Assembly: GCA_031257725.1 (NCBI GenBank)
Contig: JAIROD010000743.1
Location: 1 to 9,145 of the forward strand
Direction of reading: 5' to 3'
Source: Planctomycetaceae bacterium
GTDB lineage: Bacteria > Planctomycetota > Planctomycetia > Pirellulales > Thermoguttaceae
DNA: 9,145 nucleotides
Of the stretch, positions 1-6,162 are shown one piece after another. The position numbers and the translations under genes were made by a program. Position 1 is the stretch's first letter. The number at the start of each line of letters is the position of its first letter. The notes under the pieces were generated by a model that was not told the origin of the DNA, made no database searches, and saw only the letters and a list, made by a program, of their open reading frames with translations.

Positions 1-265
1 ATTCCAACTCCAAATTACGGCGATTCAACTCGTCATTACATTGATTCAACTCATCAACACGCTGATTCAACTCGTCAACACACTGATTCAATTCGTCATT
101 ACGCTGTTTCAACTCGTCATTACATTGATTCAACTCGTCAACATAGTTCCTGAGCGATTCATTCTCCTCAAGTAACTGACGAATCGTCTCGGCAGCGTGG
201 GAACAGTCGGAAGAATGACTACCCAAAAAACAAAAAAAATTATGGGGAAGTAAACTAGTAAACAT
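1..265 (-). CDS. Coiled-coil protein N-terminus, possibly IS66-like TnpC transposase (3' end outside window)
   Basis: Partial minus-strand gene running off the left edge with about 88 codons visible. After a hydrophobic, AT-rich start (MFTSLLPHNFF) comes the stretch AAETIRQLLEENESLRN, followed by six exact seven-residue repeats of the type (V/N)DELN/KQ(C/R), a leucine-zipper-like coiled coil. The layout of one amphipathic 'LL-EN--L' helix followed by heptads resembles the N-terminus of IS66 TnpC, which precedes the catalytic region. That region would lie beyond base 1, so the assignment rests on context and this motif only. The start is uncertain. ATG at 265 has no Shine-Dalgarno, but TATACT at 280-275 could be a -10 box for a nearly leaderless message. 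A TTG at 226, giving a start at GSHSSDC, is a reasonable alternative. It could instead be an unrelated coiled-coil protein. Confidence 0.55.
   Translation of the reverse strand, partial: MFTSLLPHNFFCFLGSHSSDCSHAAETIRQLLEENESLRNYVDELNQCNDELKQRNDELNQCVDELNQRVDELNQCNDELNRRNLELE
22..147 (-). repeat. Six tandem 21-nt units encoding coiled-coil heptads
   Basis: Units begin at 22, 43, 64, 85, 106 and 127, each close to GATTCAACTCGTCATTACATT on the plus strand, with a degenerate seventh unit at 1-21. On the minus strand each unit encodes one heptad of type NDELNQC or VDELNQR. Units differ at a few positions, mostly at the residue following Q and at the V/N position. The period is exactly 21 nt without spacers, so this is an expanded coding repeat. 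Confidence 0.9.
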
Positions 266-314
266 AACAACAAAAGTATAGCAAATAAGCAAAAAATAAA
301 AAAGACCAATTTTT

Positions 315-329
315 AAAATAGACAGTTAC
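315..329 (-). repeat. 15-bp IS terminal sequence, shared with the 5969-6095 element
   Basis: AAAATAGACAGTTAC here is identical to 6081-6095 and is the exact inverse of 5969-5983. Outside the 15-mer the flanks of the three copies are unrelated apart from AT richness, as expected for a transposon end. DUF1559 coding homology begins at the next base. Confidence 0.8.
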
Positions 330-1217
330 GCTCTTCTGTTGCCAGCGGTTCAGGCGGCAAGGGAAGCCGCACGACGGATGCAGTGTTCCAACAAACTCAA
401 ACAACTCGCACTTGCGTGTCATAATTATCATGACATTCACGAGTTTTTCCCGATTAATGCCGAATATGAACGAGTTAGTGCTGCTTCGGGACGGCACCGA
501 ACATGGTTGATTGGTCTGTTGTCTTTTATTGAACAACAGGCACTGGCAGAAAAACTTCCGTACCTTTATTTCACAGCGGAGGACGAAGCAGTGGGGCAAC
601 AGGTAGTCAACGGATTTTTATGCCCGTCTGACGGTTTCAATGGAGGATTACTTTCCAATACAAATTATGTAGGGGGTGAAGCGTGGTGGTGGCAACACAA
701 TTGTGCCTACACCAATTACGCGGGATGCCAGGGTTCCATGAAATCTCAAAACCCGTTTCAAAATACTTACACTACCGGACGATCAGCCACATGGATTAAC
801 CGCGAATTTGAAAATGGCAACGGTATTTTTCCGCGTAACAAATGGGGACAGTTTACCACTTGGGGACTTCCTCAAAAAGTGATGACAACATCTATTGCCA
901 ATATCACCGACGGAACAAGTAACACCATTTTAGCCGGTGAAACGCTTCCCGAATGGAACGGCTGGGCTGGTTGGACTAACGACAACGGAGTGTTTCGTTA
1001 TTGCGCCACTCCAATCAATTATTACAAAACTTGGAACGGTAACCGAAGTACCTCTGGAGATTGGACACAAGCGTTCGGTTTTGCAAGTAAACATCTCGGC
1101 GGTTGTAATTTTGCTTACGCTGACGGACGAATTACCTTTATTTCTGAAACGGTAAACATGGATTCCTATCGTGCCGCCGGAACTATTGATGTCGGTGAAA
1201 CAACTCCATTGCCTTAA
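330..1217 (+). pseudogene. DUF1559 pilin-like protein with its 5' end lost to an insertion
   Basis: DUF1559 proteins are a large planctomycete-enriched family with a type IV prepilin leader and a C-terminal H-G-G motif; they are presumed surface or pseudopilus-like, with unknown role. Here the frame opens directly after the IS end with A-LLLPAVQAAREAARRMQCSN, the tail of the usual hydrophobic N-helix. The expected leader (GFTLVELLVVIAIIG-type) is absent. In-frame sequence further upstream (FKIDSY) belongs to the insertion, and a stop lies at 297-299. Numbering from a possible TTG start at 339 (292 residues), later hallmarks are intact: ITDGTSNTILAGE at 189-201, the HLGG/ADG block at 252-263, and a normal C-terminal end. 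No ribosome binding site precedes the TTG. Without its leader the product could not be processed or exported as usual, so I treat it as a recent pseudogene. Confidence 0.85.
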
Positions 1218-1397
1218 AGGAATTTATACACAAGAATTTATTTCGAAACACTTTTTCAATTAGCGGCAACCGCCAATCGGAAAACAATTCCATTTAAGGA
1301 AATAATTTCATATCAATTACTTTCATGGTTTGTAAAATTTAGTAAAATGAAAAACTGATTTTTTTATCCCTCCAATCCTTTTTTTTATTTTTGTTCC

Positions 1398-2402
1398 ATG
1401 ACAAAGCGTGAGCTCATTCGTTTGGTGCTGGATGGTCAGAAACCGCCTTATGTTCCTTGGTCGTTTTCTTTTACGGTGGAAGCGGCTGAAAAATTGAAAA
1501 CATATTACGGTGTTGACGACATCGAAGAACCACTCGGTAATCATATTCTCGGTCTGGGAAGTGATATTGGTTTTTTCGACAATCTCGGTAACGATATTTT
1601 TCAAGATTATTTCGGCGTGAAATGGGATCGCCGAGCAGAGAAAGATATTGGTATTCCCGTAGAAGTTGTTCTCAAAGAACCGGCATTAACCGGTTACGAA
1701 TTTCCCGATCCGGAACATCCGCGTTTTTTCGCGGATATTGAAAAAAAGATTACAAAATATCCGGATCGTTTCCGGTTGTTCCGTCTTGGTTTTTCACTTT
1801 ATGAACGGGCGTGGACGCTTCGCGGTATGGAAAATCTGTTGATGGATTTCGTTACGTATCCCGATTTCGTGCAGCAATTACTCGAAAAAATCGCCGATTA
1901 CAATATTGCCCAAGTTCGTAAAGCATGTCAATATGATATTGACGGAGTTTATTTCGGCGACGATTGGGGACAACAAAAAGGGTTAATTATGGGACCCAAA
2001 ATTTGGCGGAAATTTATTCAGCCGCCGTTGAAACGAATGTACGACACGGTTCGGAAAGAATGTAACAAATATCTGTTCATTCACAGTTGCGGGCAAGTCG
2101 ATTCACTTTTCGATGATTTGGTCGTAATGGGGTTGAATTGTTTCAATCCGTTTCAACCTGAAGTGATGGATGTTCACGCCTTGCTTTCGAAATATCGTGG
2201 TCGGCTCACTTTTCACGGCGGACTGTCCACTCAACGAACTCTTCCGTTTGGAATGCCGGAAGAAGTCAGAAATGAAACACGGCGTTTATTGGAATTGGGA
2301 ACGGAAGGAAGTTACATTTTATCTCCGTCGCACGCGGTTGAAGGCGATGTTCCGCTTGAAAATATGCTCGTCTTTATCGAAGAAGCACAACACCAAAAAT
2401 AA
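1398..2402 (+). CDS. Uroporphyrinogen decarboxylase-family protein (not HemE; methyltransferase-like)
   Basis: This 334-residue protein covers one full URO-D/MtaA-type TIM barrel (PF01208), cytoplasmic with no signal peptide. Visible landmarks are PYVPWSFSFT near residue 17, FGDDWG at 186-191, HSCG at 229-232, FHGGLSTQ at 272-279 and a closing SPSHAVEGDVPLEN at 309-322. True HemE has an N-terminal W-MRQAGR signature that binds substrate carboxylates, and it is missing here. The His-x-Cys-Gly is the type of site that binds zinc in corrinoid or cobalamin-dependent methyltransferases of the superfamily. Such paralogues are common in Planctomycetota and Lentisphaerota and mostly lack assigned substrates, so I infer methyl transfer or an unknown barrel enzyme. 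ATG at 1398 matches the family start, but the upstream is T-rich with no Shine-Dalgarno. It is monocistronic, with about 180 nt upstream and 490 nt downstream free of genes. Confidence 0.88.
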   Translation: MTKRELIRLVLDGQKPPYVPWSFSFTVEAAEKLKTYYGVDDIEEPLGNHILGLGSDIGFFDNLGNDIFQDYFGVKWDRRAEKDIGIPVEVVLKEPALTGYEFPDPEHPRFFADIEKKITKYPDRFRLFRLGFSLYERAWTLRGMENLLMDFVTYPDFVQQLLEKIADYNIAQVRKACQYDIDGVYFGDDWGQQKGLIMGPKIWRKFIQPPLKRMYDTVRKECNKYLFIHSCGQVDSLFDDLVVMGLNCFNPFQPEVMDVHALLSKYRGRLTFHGGLSTQRTLPFGMPEEVRNETRRLLELGTEGSYILSPSHAVEGDVPLENMLVFIEEAQHQK

Positions 2403-2512
2403 TTGTGCCTTTTTAAATACAGACAAACAGAAAAACGGAATAAACGAAAATGTATGAAGTAAATCTTTTTCTGTTCTATTATTTAGTTTGTTCAGTATTT
2501 AAAGATAAAAAT

Positions 2513-2559
2513 TTGGTATCATTTCGCTCGAATGCGTCATTCGAGTAAAATGATACCAA
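2513..2559. terminator. Near-perfect 47-nt hairpin downstream of the URO-D-family gene
   Basis: The outer stem is 12 bp, TTGGTATCATTT at 2513-2524 with AAATGATACCAA at 2548-2559. The inner stem is 8 bp, CTCGAATG at 2527-2534 with CATTCGAG at 2538-2545. A CG/TA internal loop separates them and the apex is CGT. TGATTTTT follows and an A-rich tract precedes, so it could act as a factor-independent terminator on either strand. The T-tract is not flush with the stem and the gene ended 110 nt earlier, so it may instead be a mobile palindromic repeat. Confidence 0.5.
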
Positions 2560-2571
2560 TGATTTTTCCTG

Positions 2572-2865
2572 ATTATTTCAGAATTTTGGGGGCATCAGTG
2601 ATTGGAGAATAATGCCAATTTTCGTCCCGTTAGGGACACAATGTTGGTAGAAAACAGTATAACAAAATGATCCGCGTCCCTTAGGGACGCAATGTTGGTG
2701 AAATTTATATTTGGCATTGATTCCAATTGTTACCAACATATCGTCCCTAACGGGACGAACATTTTTAATCGATCTCGTTTGCTACCAATAGGTTGTCCCT
2801 AGCGGGACAGAAATACCAATACGCGTCGTAATCAAATGATCCCCAAAAATAGGAAATAATCATTC
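2572..2865. repeat. Cluster of four GTCCC-GGGAC palindromic repeats in inverted arrangement
   Basis: Each unit has a small palindrome (CGTCCCNTTAGGGACG-like) followed by NATGTTGGTAG-AAA. Units 1 and 2 point forward (2621-2654 and 2672-2703). Units 3 and 4 point backward (2729-2760 and 2781-2810). The flanks are also related: GATTATTTC..ATTTTGGGG..ATCA..GATT before unit 1 matches the reverse complement of 2811-2865 beside unit 4. The whole stretch is therefore a roughly 290-nt imperfect inverted repeat with arms of about 85 nt. Compensating changes inside the palindromes (GTTAGGGAC, CTTAGGGAC, CCTAACGGG, CCTAGCGGG) fit selection for a hairpin. No open frame of note lies inside. It resembles REP/BIME-type intergenic elements. 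Confidence 0.75.
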
Positions 2866-2895
2866 AAAATTTTACAAATATTAGGAGTATAAAAA

Positions 2896-3366
2896 ATGAA
2901 ACTTAACAAAATTTTATTGATTTTATTGTTTGGCACGAGTTGCCTTTTACTGATTTCCGGTTGCGGAACGAAGTATCCGAAAACGGTTCGGGTCAATGCA
3001 TACGTTACACTGGATGGTCAACCGTTTCCAAATGTTCAGGTTTTTTTGAGTCCGACCAATGGTGAACGCGGAGCGTTGGGGATTTCGGACAAAAAAGGTT
3101 TTGTTGCCGCATTTTCAACTTTTCAAACCGGTGACGGGGTAATTCCCGGAACGCATAAAGTTTCTGTTTTGCCCAAACTGCCGCCGCCAATGCCCGGAAC
3201 AACTTCCACTCCGGAACAAATCGCTTTGGAAAAAGAAAAACGTGAGAATCCGGACAATATCACTCCGCTCTTTCCCGAAAAATATAAAGATTCGGACTCT
3301 TCCGAAATTACCGTTACGATTGATCCAAAAACAAAAAATTTCACGATTGAAATGACTTCCCAATAA
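2896..3366 (+). CDS. Small lipoprotein, carboxypeptidase-regulatory-like (planctomycete type)
   Basis: This 156-residue exported lipoprotein has a KLNK basic start, a hydrophobic core, and lipobox I-S-G-C with the acylated Cys at residue 23. After a short linker comes a transthyretin-like beta-sandwich with the family pattern V-YVTLDGQPFPNVQVFLSP, a GISDKKG turn and PGTHKVSVLP (about residues 32-93). A charged, Pro-rich loop and a final beta segment follow. Planctomycetes encode many such proteins, often beside DUF1559 or secreted-enzyme genes; their role is unknown and probably structural or binding at the cell surface. ATG at 2896 is supported by AGGAG at 2883-2887, eight bases upstream. 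The next gene starts 36 nt after the stop with its own ribosome site, so the two are probably one operon. Confidence 0.85.
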   Translation: MKLNKILLILLFGTSCLLLISGCGTKYPKTVRVNAYVTLDGQPFPNVQVFLSPTNGERGALGISDKKGFVAAFSTFQTGDGVIPGTHKVSVLPKLPPPMPGTTSTPEQIALEKEKRENPDNITPLFPEKYKDSDSSEITVTIDPKTKNFTIEMTSQ

Positions 3367-3402
3367 CCTTAACAATCCCTATTAACGAAAGGAACCTTTA
3401 CT

Positions 3403-5949
3403 ATGACATTATCACGATTTTTTGCAACACTTTTATTTGTTTTCGCAACTGTAAATTTATCTGTTGCGGAACATTCTTCGCCGATGAAATTACGTGCGCC
3501 GGCTTATCCGTTGATGGTGCATGATCCGTATTTCAGTGTGTGGTCGTTTGCCGATAAATTGACCGACGTTCCAACCGCCCACTGGACAGGAAAACCACAA
3601 CCAATTAATGGAACAATTACAATTGACAACGAAAAGCCGTTACGGTTTATGGGGGCGGAACCGAAAGAATTTGATGCGTTGCCGCAGACAGAAGTTGATT
3701 ATTCTCCGACGCAAACGGTTTACACTTTTGCCAATGAAAAAGTGAAACTTACGTTACAGTTTACTACACCGGCGTTACCGGATGATTTGGATTTGTTGAG
3801 CCGTCCGCTTTCGTATCTCACTTATCAAACGGCCGCTCTTGACGGAAAAACGCACAATATTATATTGCAATTTAATGTTTCACCGTTGATTGCTATCAAC
3901 ACACCGGAACAAAAAATAATCGGTCAAACGGTTGAAGGACTTGACGGACTTGAAGCAATTCAAACCGGTCACGCCGAACAACCGATTCTTGAAAAGAAAG
4001 GCGATAATCTCCGTATTGATTGGGGATATTTTTATCTTGCAACAAAAAAGAATACGGATACAGTTCTCCGTTTTGTTCCTGAAACACAAAATACTCCGGC
4101 GTTTCTCTCGGCGGTAACACATTATGACAATGCCGGTTCGCAGCCGTTGACAAATTATTTGATGTTTGCGTATGACGATATTCAATCAATCCGTTATTTT
4201 GAACAATTTCTGTTACCATACTGGCGTCGGAATGGTTTGGACGCTTCAGGACTTTTACGGCAAGGCGCGGAACGTTATCAAGAAATTGTACAAAAATGCC
4301 GGCAGTTTGACGAAGAACTTATTCGTGATTTAACAACTGTTGGCGGACAAAAATATGCGGAACTTTGTGCATTGGTTTATCGCCAGACGTGGGGGGCAAA
4401 TAAAATTGTTGCAGCGGAAGACGGAATGCCGTACATGTTTTCAAAAGAGAATTTCAGTAACGGTTGTATTGGAACGGTTGACGTTCTGTATCCGCATACA
4501 CCGTTTCTACTTTTATTCAGTCCGCAATTGCTTAAAGGAAGTTGTGTTCCGGTGCTTAATTATGCAGAGTCGGAGAGGTGGAAATACGGTTACGCGCCGC
4601 ATGATCTCGGAACTTATCCTCACGCAACCGGTCAAGTTTATGGGATGGGCAACAATGCCGGAGACGGCGCAAGAATGCCGGTGGAAGAATCCGGTAACAT
4701 GCTCATTATTGTTGCGGCTCTTGCCGAAATTGAAAATGATACAAAATTTGCCGAACAGCATTGGGACACGCTCACACGTTGGGGGAATTATTTGGTACAA
4801 AATGGTTTTGATCCTGAAAATCAACTTTGTTCTGCCGACATGTTCGGACATTTAGCACACGTTACGAATCTTTCACTCAAAGCGATTCTTGGAATCGGGG
4901 CATACGCCAAACTTTGTGAACTGCTTGGAAAAACGGACGACGCAAAGAAATACCGTATGATTGCAGAAGATTACGCACAAAAATGGCTTATTGCGGCAAA
5001 GGATGACGGACGAACACGGCTTGCGTATGACAAACCGGGAACGTGGTCGATGAAACACAATCTGATTTGGGATGCCATTTTGGAAACACATCTTTTTCCT
5101 GAATCGCTTGCCGCTGAAGAGATTGTGTGGTACAAAAAAGTCCAAAACCGTTACGGTCTTCCGGTTGACAGCCGCACCGATAATTCACTCATTGATTGGA
5201 CGCTCTGGAGTATCACTCCGGCAAAAAATCCGAATGATTTTGAAACACTTTTCAATCCGATTTATAATTATGTTAATGAAACACCGGATCGTGTTCCTGT
5301 TTCCGATTGGTTTTTTACAACAAACGCGAAACGCCGCGGTTTTCAAGCACGTTCTGTTGTCGGCGGAGTGTACATTAAAGTACTGACCGATCAATCACTT
5401 TGGAAAAAATATTCACAACGCGCGGAACGAACCGGTGATTATCGTTCAAAATATCCCGCGAATGTAACACTAAAAGAGATCATTCCGACATCGCAAACGG
5501 AGCCGGCGGTTTGGCGTTACACGTTAGAAAAACCGGATGAGCATTGGATTCAGCCGGATTTTGACGATTCCGGTTGGCGTAACGGTAAAAGTGGTTTCGG
5601 CGGCATTGCTCCGCTTCCGAATAATCCGTTTATCGGAACCGTATGGACAACCAATGAAATTTGGTTACGCCATGAATTTGAACTCAACGATATTCCGCAA
5701 AATCTGTTTTTGTACGTTTATTATGACGAATCGCCGGAAATTTGGGTCAACGGCGTTTTGGCTGCGAAGCGTAACGGTTATTCGGGTTCGTTCACTCCGC
5801 TCGGAATCAGTCCTGAAGCGGTTAAGACGTTGAAAAAAGGAAAAAACGTTATCGCGGTCAAAGCCTCACAAACTTATGGCGGTCAATATATTGATGTCGG
5901 ACTTGCAGTGGAAACTGTTACTCCCGCACTCCCGAAAAAATTGAAGTAA
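3403..5949 (+). CDS. Secreted glutaminase A-like protein (DUF4964/5127/4965/1793) with C-terminal beta-sandwich
   Basis: This 848-residue protein has a Sec signal peptide (hydrophobic residues 6-21, likely cut after A22 in SVA-EH). Domain order by motif: DUF4964 at about 28-85 (APAYPLMVHDPYFSVWSF, HWTG), DUF5127 at about 90-310, DUF4965 at about 315-490 with the family hallmark MPVEESGNM at 425-433, and an alpha/alpha-barrel DUF1793 region at about 490-665. Residues 700-836 add a galactose-binding-like jelly roll (W-x-x-P-x-FDDSGW, WLRHEF, WVNGV, GKNVIAVKA) that the core family lacks. The fungal homologue is glutaminase A, which hydrolyses extracellular glutamine. Bacterial members are poorly characterised and a glycan-related activity is equally possible, particularly with a carbohydrate-type accessory domain. 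The start is supported by AAAGGA at 3388-3393. It follows the lipoprotein by 36 nt and faces glnN, separated by a MITE-like palindrome. Confidence 0.87.
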   Translation: MTLSRFFATLLFVFATVNLSVAEHSSPMKLRAPAYPLMVHDPYFSVWSFADKLTDVPTAHWTGKPQPINGTITIDNEKPLRFMGAEPKEFDALPQTEVDYSPTQTVYTFANEKVKLTLQFTTPALPDDLDLLSRPLSYLTYQTAALDGKTHNIILQFNVSPLIAINTPEQKIIGQTVEGLDGLEAIQTGHAEQPILEKKGDNLRIDWGYFYLATKKNTDTVLRFVPETQNTPAFLSAVTHYDNAGSQPLTNYLMFAYDDIQSIRYFEQFLLPYWRRNGLDASGLLRQGAERYQEIVQKCRQFDEELIRDLTTVGGQKYAELCALVYRQTWGANKIVAAEDGMPYMFSKENFSNGCIGTVDVLYPHTPFLLLFSPQLLKGSCVPVLNYAESERWKYGYAPHDLGTYPHATGQVYGMGNNAGDGARMPVEESGNMLIIVAALAEIENDTKFAEQHWDTLTRWGNYLVQNGFDPENQLCSADMFGHLAHVTNLSLKAILGIGAYAKLCELLGKTDDAKKYRMIAEDYAQKWLIAAKDDGRTRLAYDKPGTWSMKHNLIWDAILETHLFPESLAAEEIVWYKKVQNRYGLPVDSRTDNSLIDWTLWSITPAKNPNDFETLFNPIYNYVNETPDRVPVSDWFFTTNAKRRGFQARSVVGGVYIKVLTDQSLWKKYSQRAERTGDYRSKYPANVTLKEIIPTSQTEPAVWRYTLEKPDEHWIQPDFDDSGWRNGKSGFGGIAPLPNNPFIGTVWTTNEIWLRHEFELNDIPQNLFLYVYYDESPEIWVNGVLAAKRNGYSGSFTPLGISPEAVKTLKKGKNVIAVKASQTYGGQYIDVGLAVETVTPALPKKLK

Positions 5950-5968
5950 ATCCATAACAAAGGATTTG

Positions 5969-6095
5969 GTAACTGTCTATTTTGTTTTAATTTTTTTAAC
6001 ACGAAACACACGAAATTTCACAAAAAGGATTTTTATGTAATTTTTAGTGTGTTTCGTGAAATTTAGTGTGTTTCGTGTTTAAAATAGACAGTTAC
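5969..6095. mobile_element. 127-bp non-coding palindromic element (MITE-like) with the same ends as the IS at 315-329
   Basis: The ends GTAACTGTCTATTTT (5969-5983) and AAAATAGACAGTTAC (6081-6095) are perfect 15-bp inverted repeats. Inside, a second pair of 24-nt arms (5998-6021 and 6056-6079) matches at 23 of 24 positions. A 13-mer, AGTGTGTTTCGTG, is repeated at 6046-6058 and 6065-6077. It contains no transposase. Flanking octamers (5961-5968 and 6096-6103) do not match, so either the target copy has decayed or the element moved by recombination. Located between convergent genes, its transcript would fold into a long stem that could also terminate either gene. An IS66-like parent is inferred from the GTAA ends. 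Confidence 0.75.
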
Positions 6096-6162
6096 TTACA
6101 GTTGCGGCTTCAACGACGAGTTGCAAACGAAATTTGGAACCCGAAATGTTCTTTTTCAAATT

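Larger units (their letters stand above)
1..329 (-). mobile_element. Terminal part of an insertion sequence, probably IS66-like, inserted in a DUF1559 gene
   Basis: Seen: the 15-mer AAAATAGACAGTTAC at 315-329 (GTAACTGTCTATTTT on the minus strand) recurs as both perfect inverted ends of the element at 5969-6095. DUF1559 homology starts abruptly at base 330, directly after it. A coiled-coil reading frame runs inward from this end on the minus strand and leaves the window at base 1. Known: IS66-family elements usually have ends beginning GTAA, make 8-bp target duplications, and encode a TnpC transposase with a heptad-rich N-terminus; some subgroups carry tnpC alone. Inference: bases 1-329 are one end of such an element. 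The other end and any matching target copy of 330-337 lie outside the window, so the family is tentative and IS630-type TA insertion is not excluded. Confidence 0.55.

Noticed and set aside
22..147. Possible CRISPR array (regular 21-nt repeats)
   Set aside because: The units are directly joined with no spacers, are partly degenerate, and encode in-frame heptads on the minus strand.
255..599. Minus-strand open frame across the DUF1559 junction
   Set aside because: It is antisense to the DUF1559 motifs, spans the insertion boundary and shows no protein-like features.
1261..1276. Terminator after the DUF1559 gene (GCGG-CAA-CCGC)
   Set aside because: The stem is only four base pairs with bulged extension and no T-tract follows; too weak to call.
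2621..2810. Possible CRISPR array of GTCCC-GGGAC repeats
   Set aside because: Only four units, in both orientations and with unequal spacing. The repeats vary and no cas gene is near.
5948..5967. Terminator overlapping the glutaminase-like stop codon (AAATCC/GGATTT)
   Set aside because: Six AT-rich pairs with an 8-nt loop and no T-run directly after; the adjacent MITE stem is a better candidate.
5961..6103. 8-bp target duplication around the MITE
   Set aside because: The flanking octamers AGGATTTG and TTACAGTT do not match. A TA/TA reading within the ends is possible but cannot be told from the inverted repeat itself.
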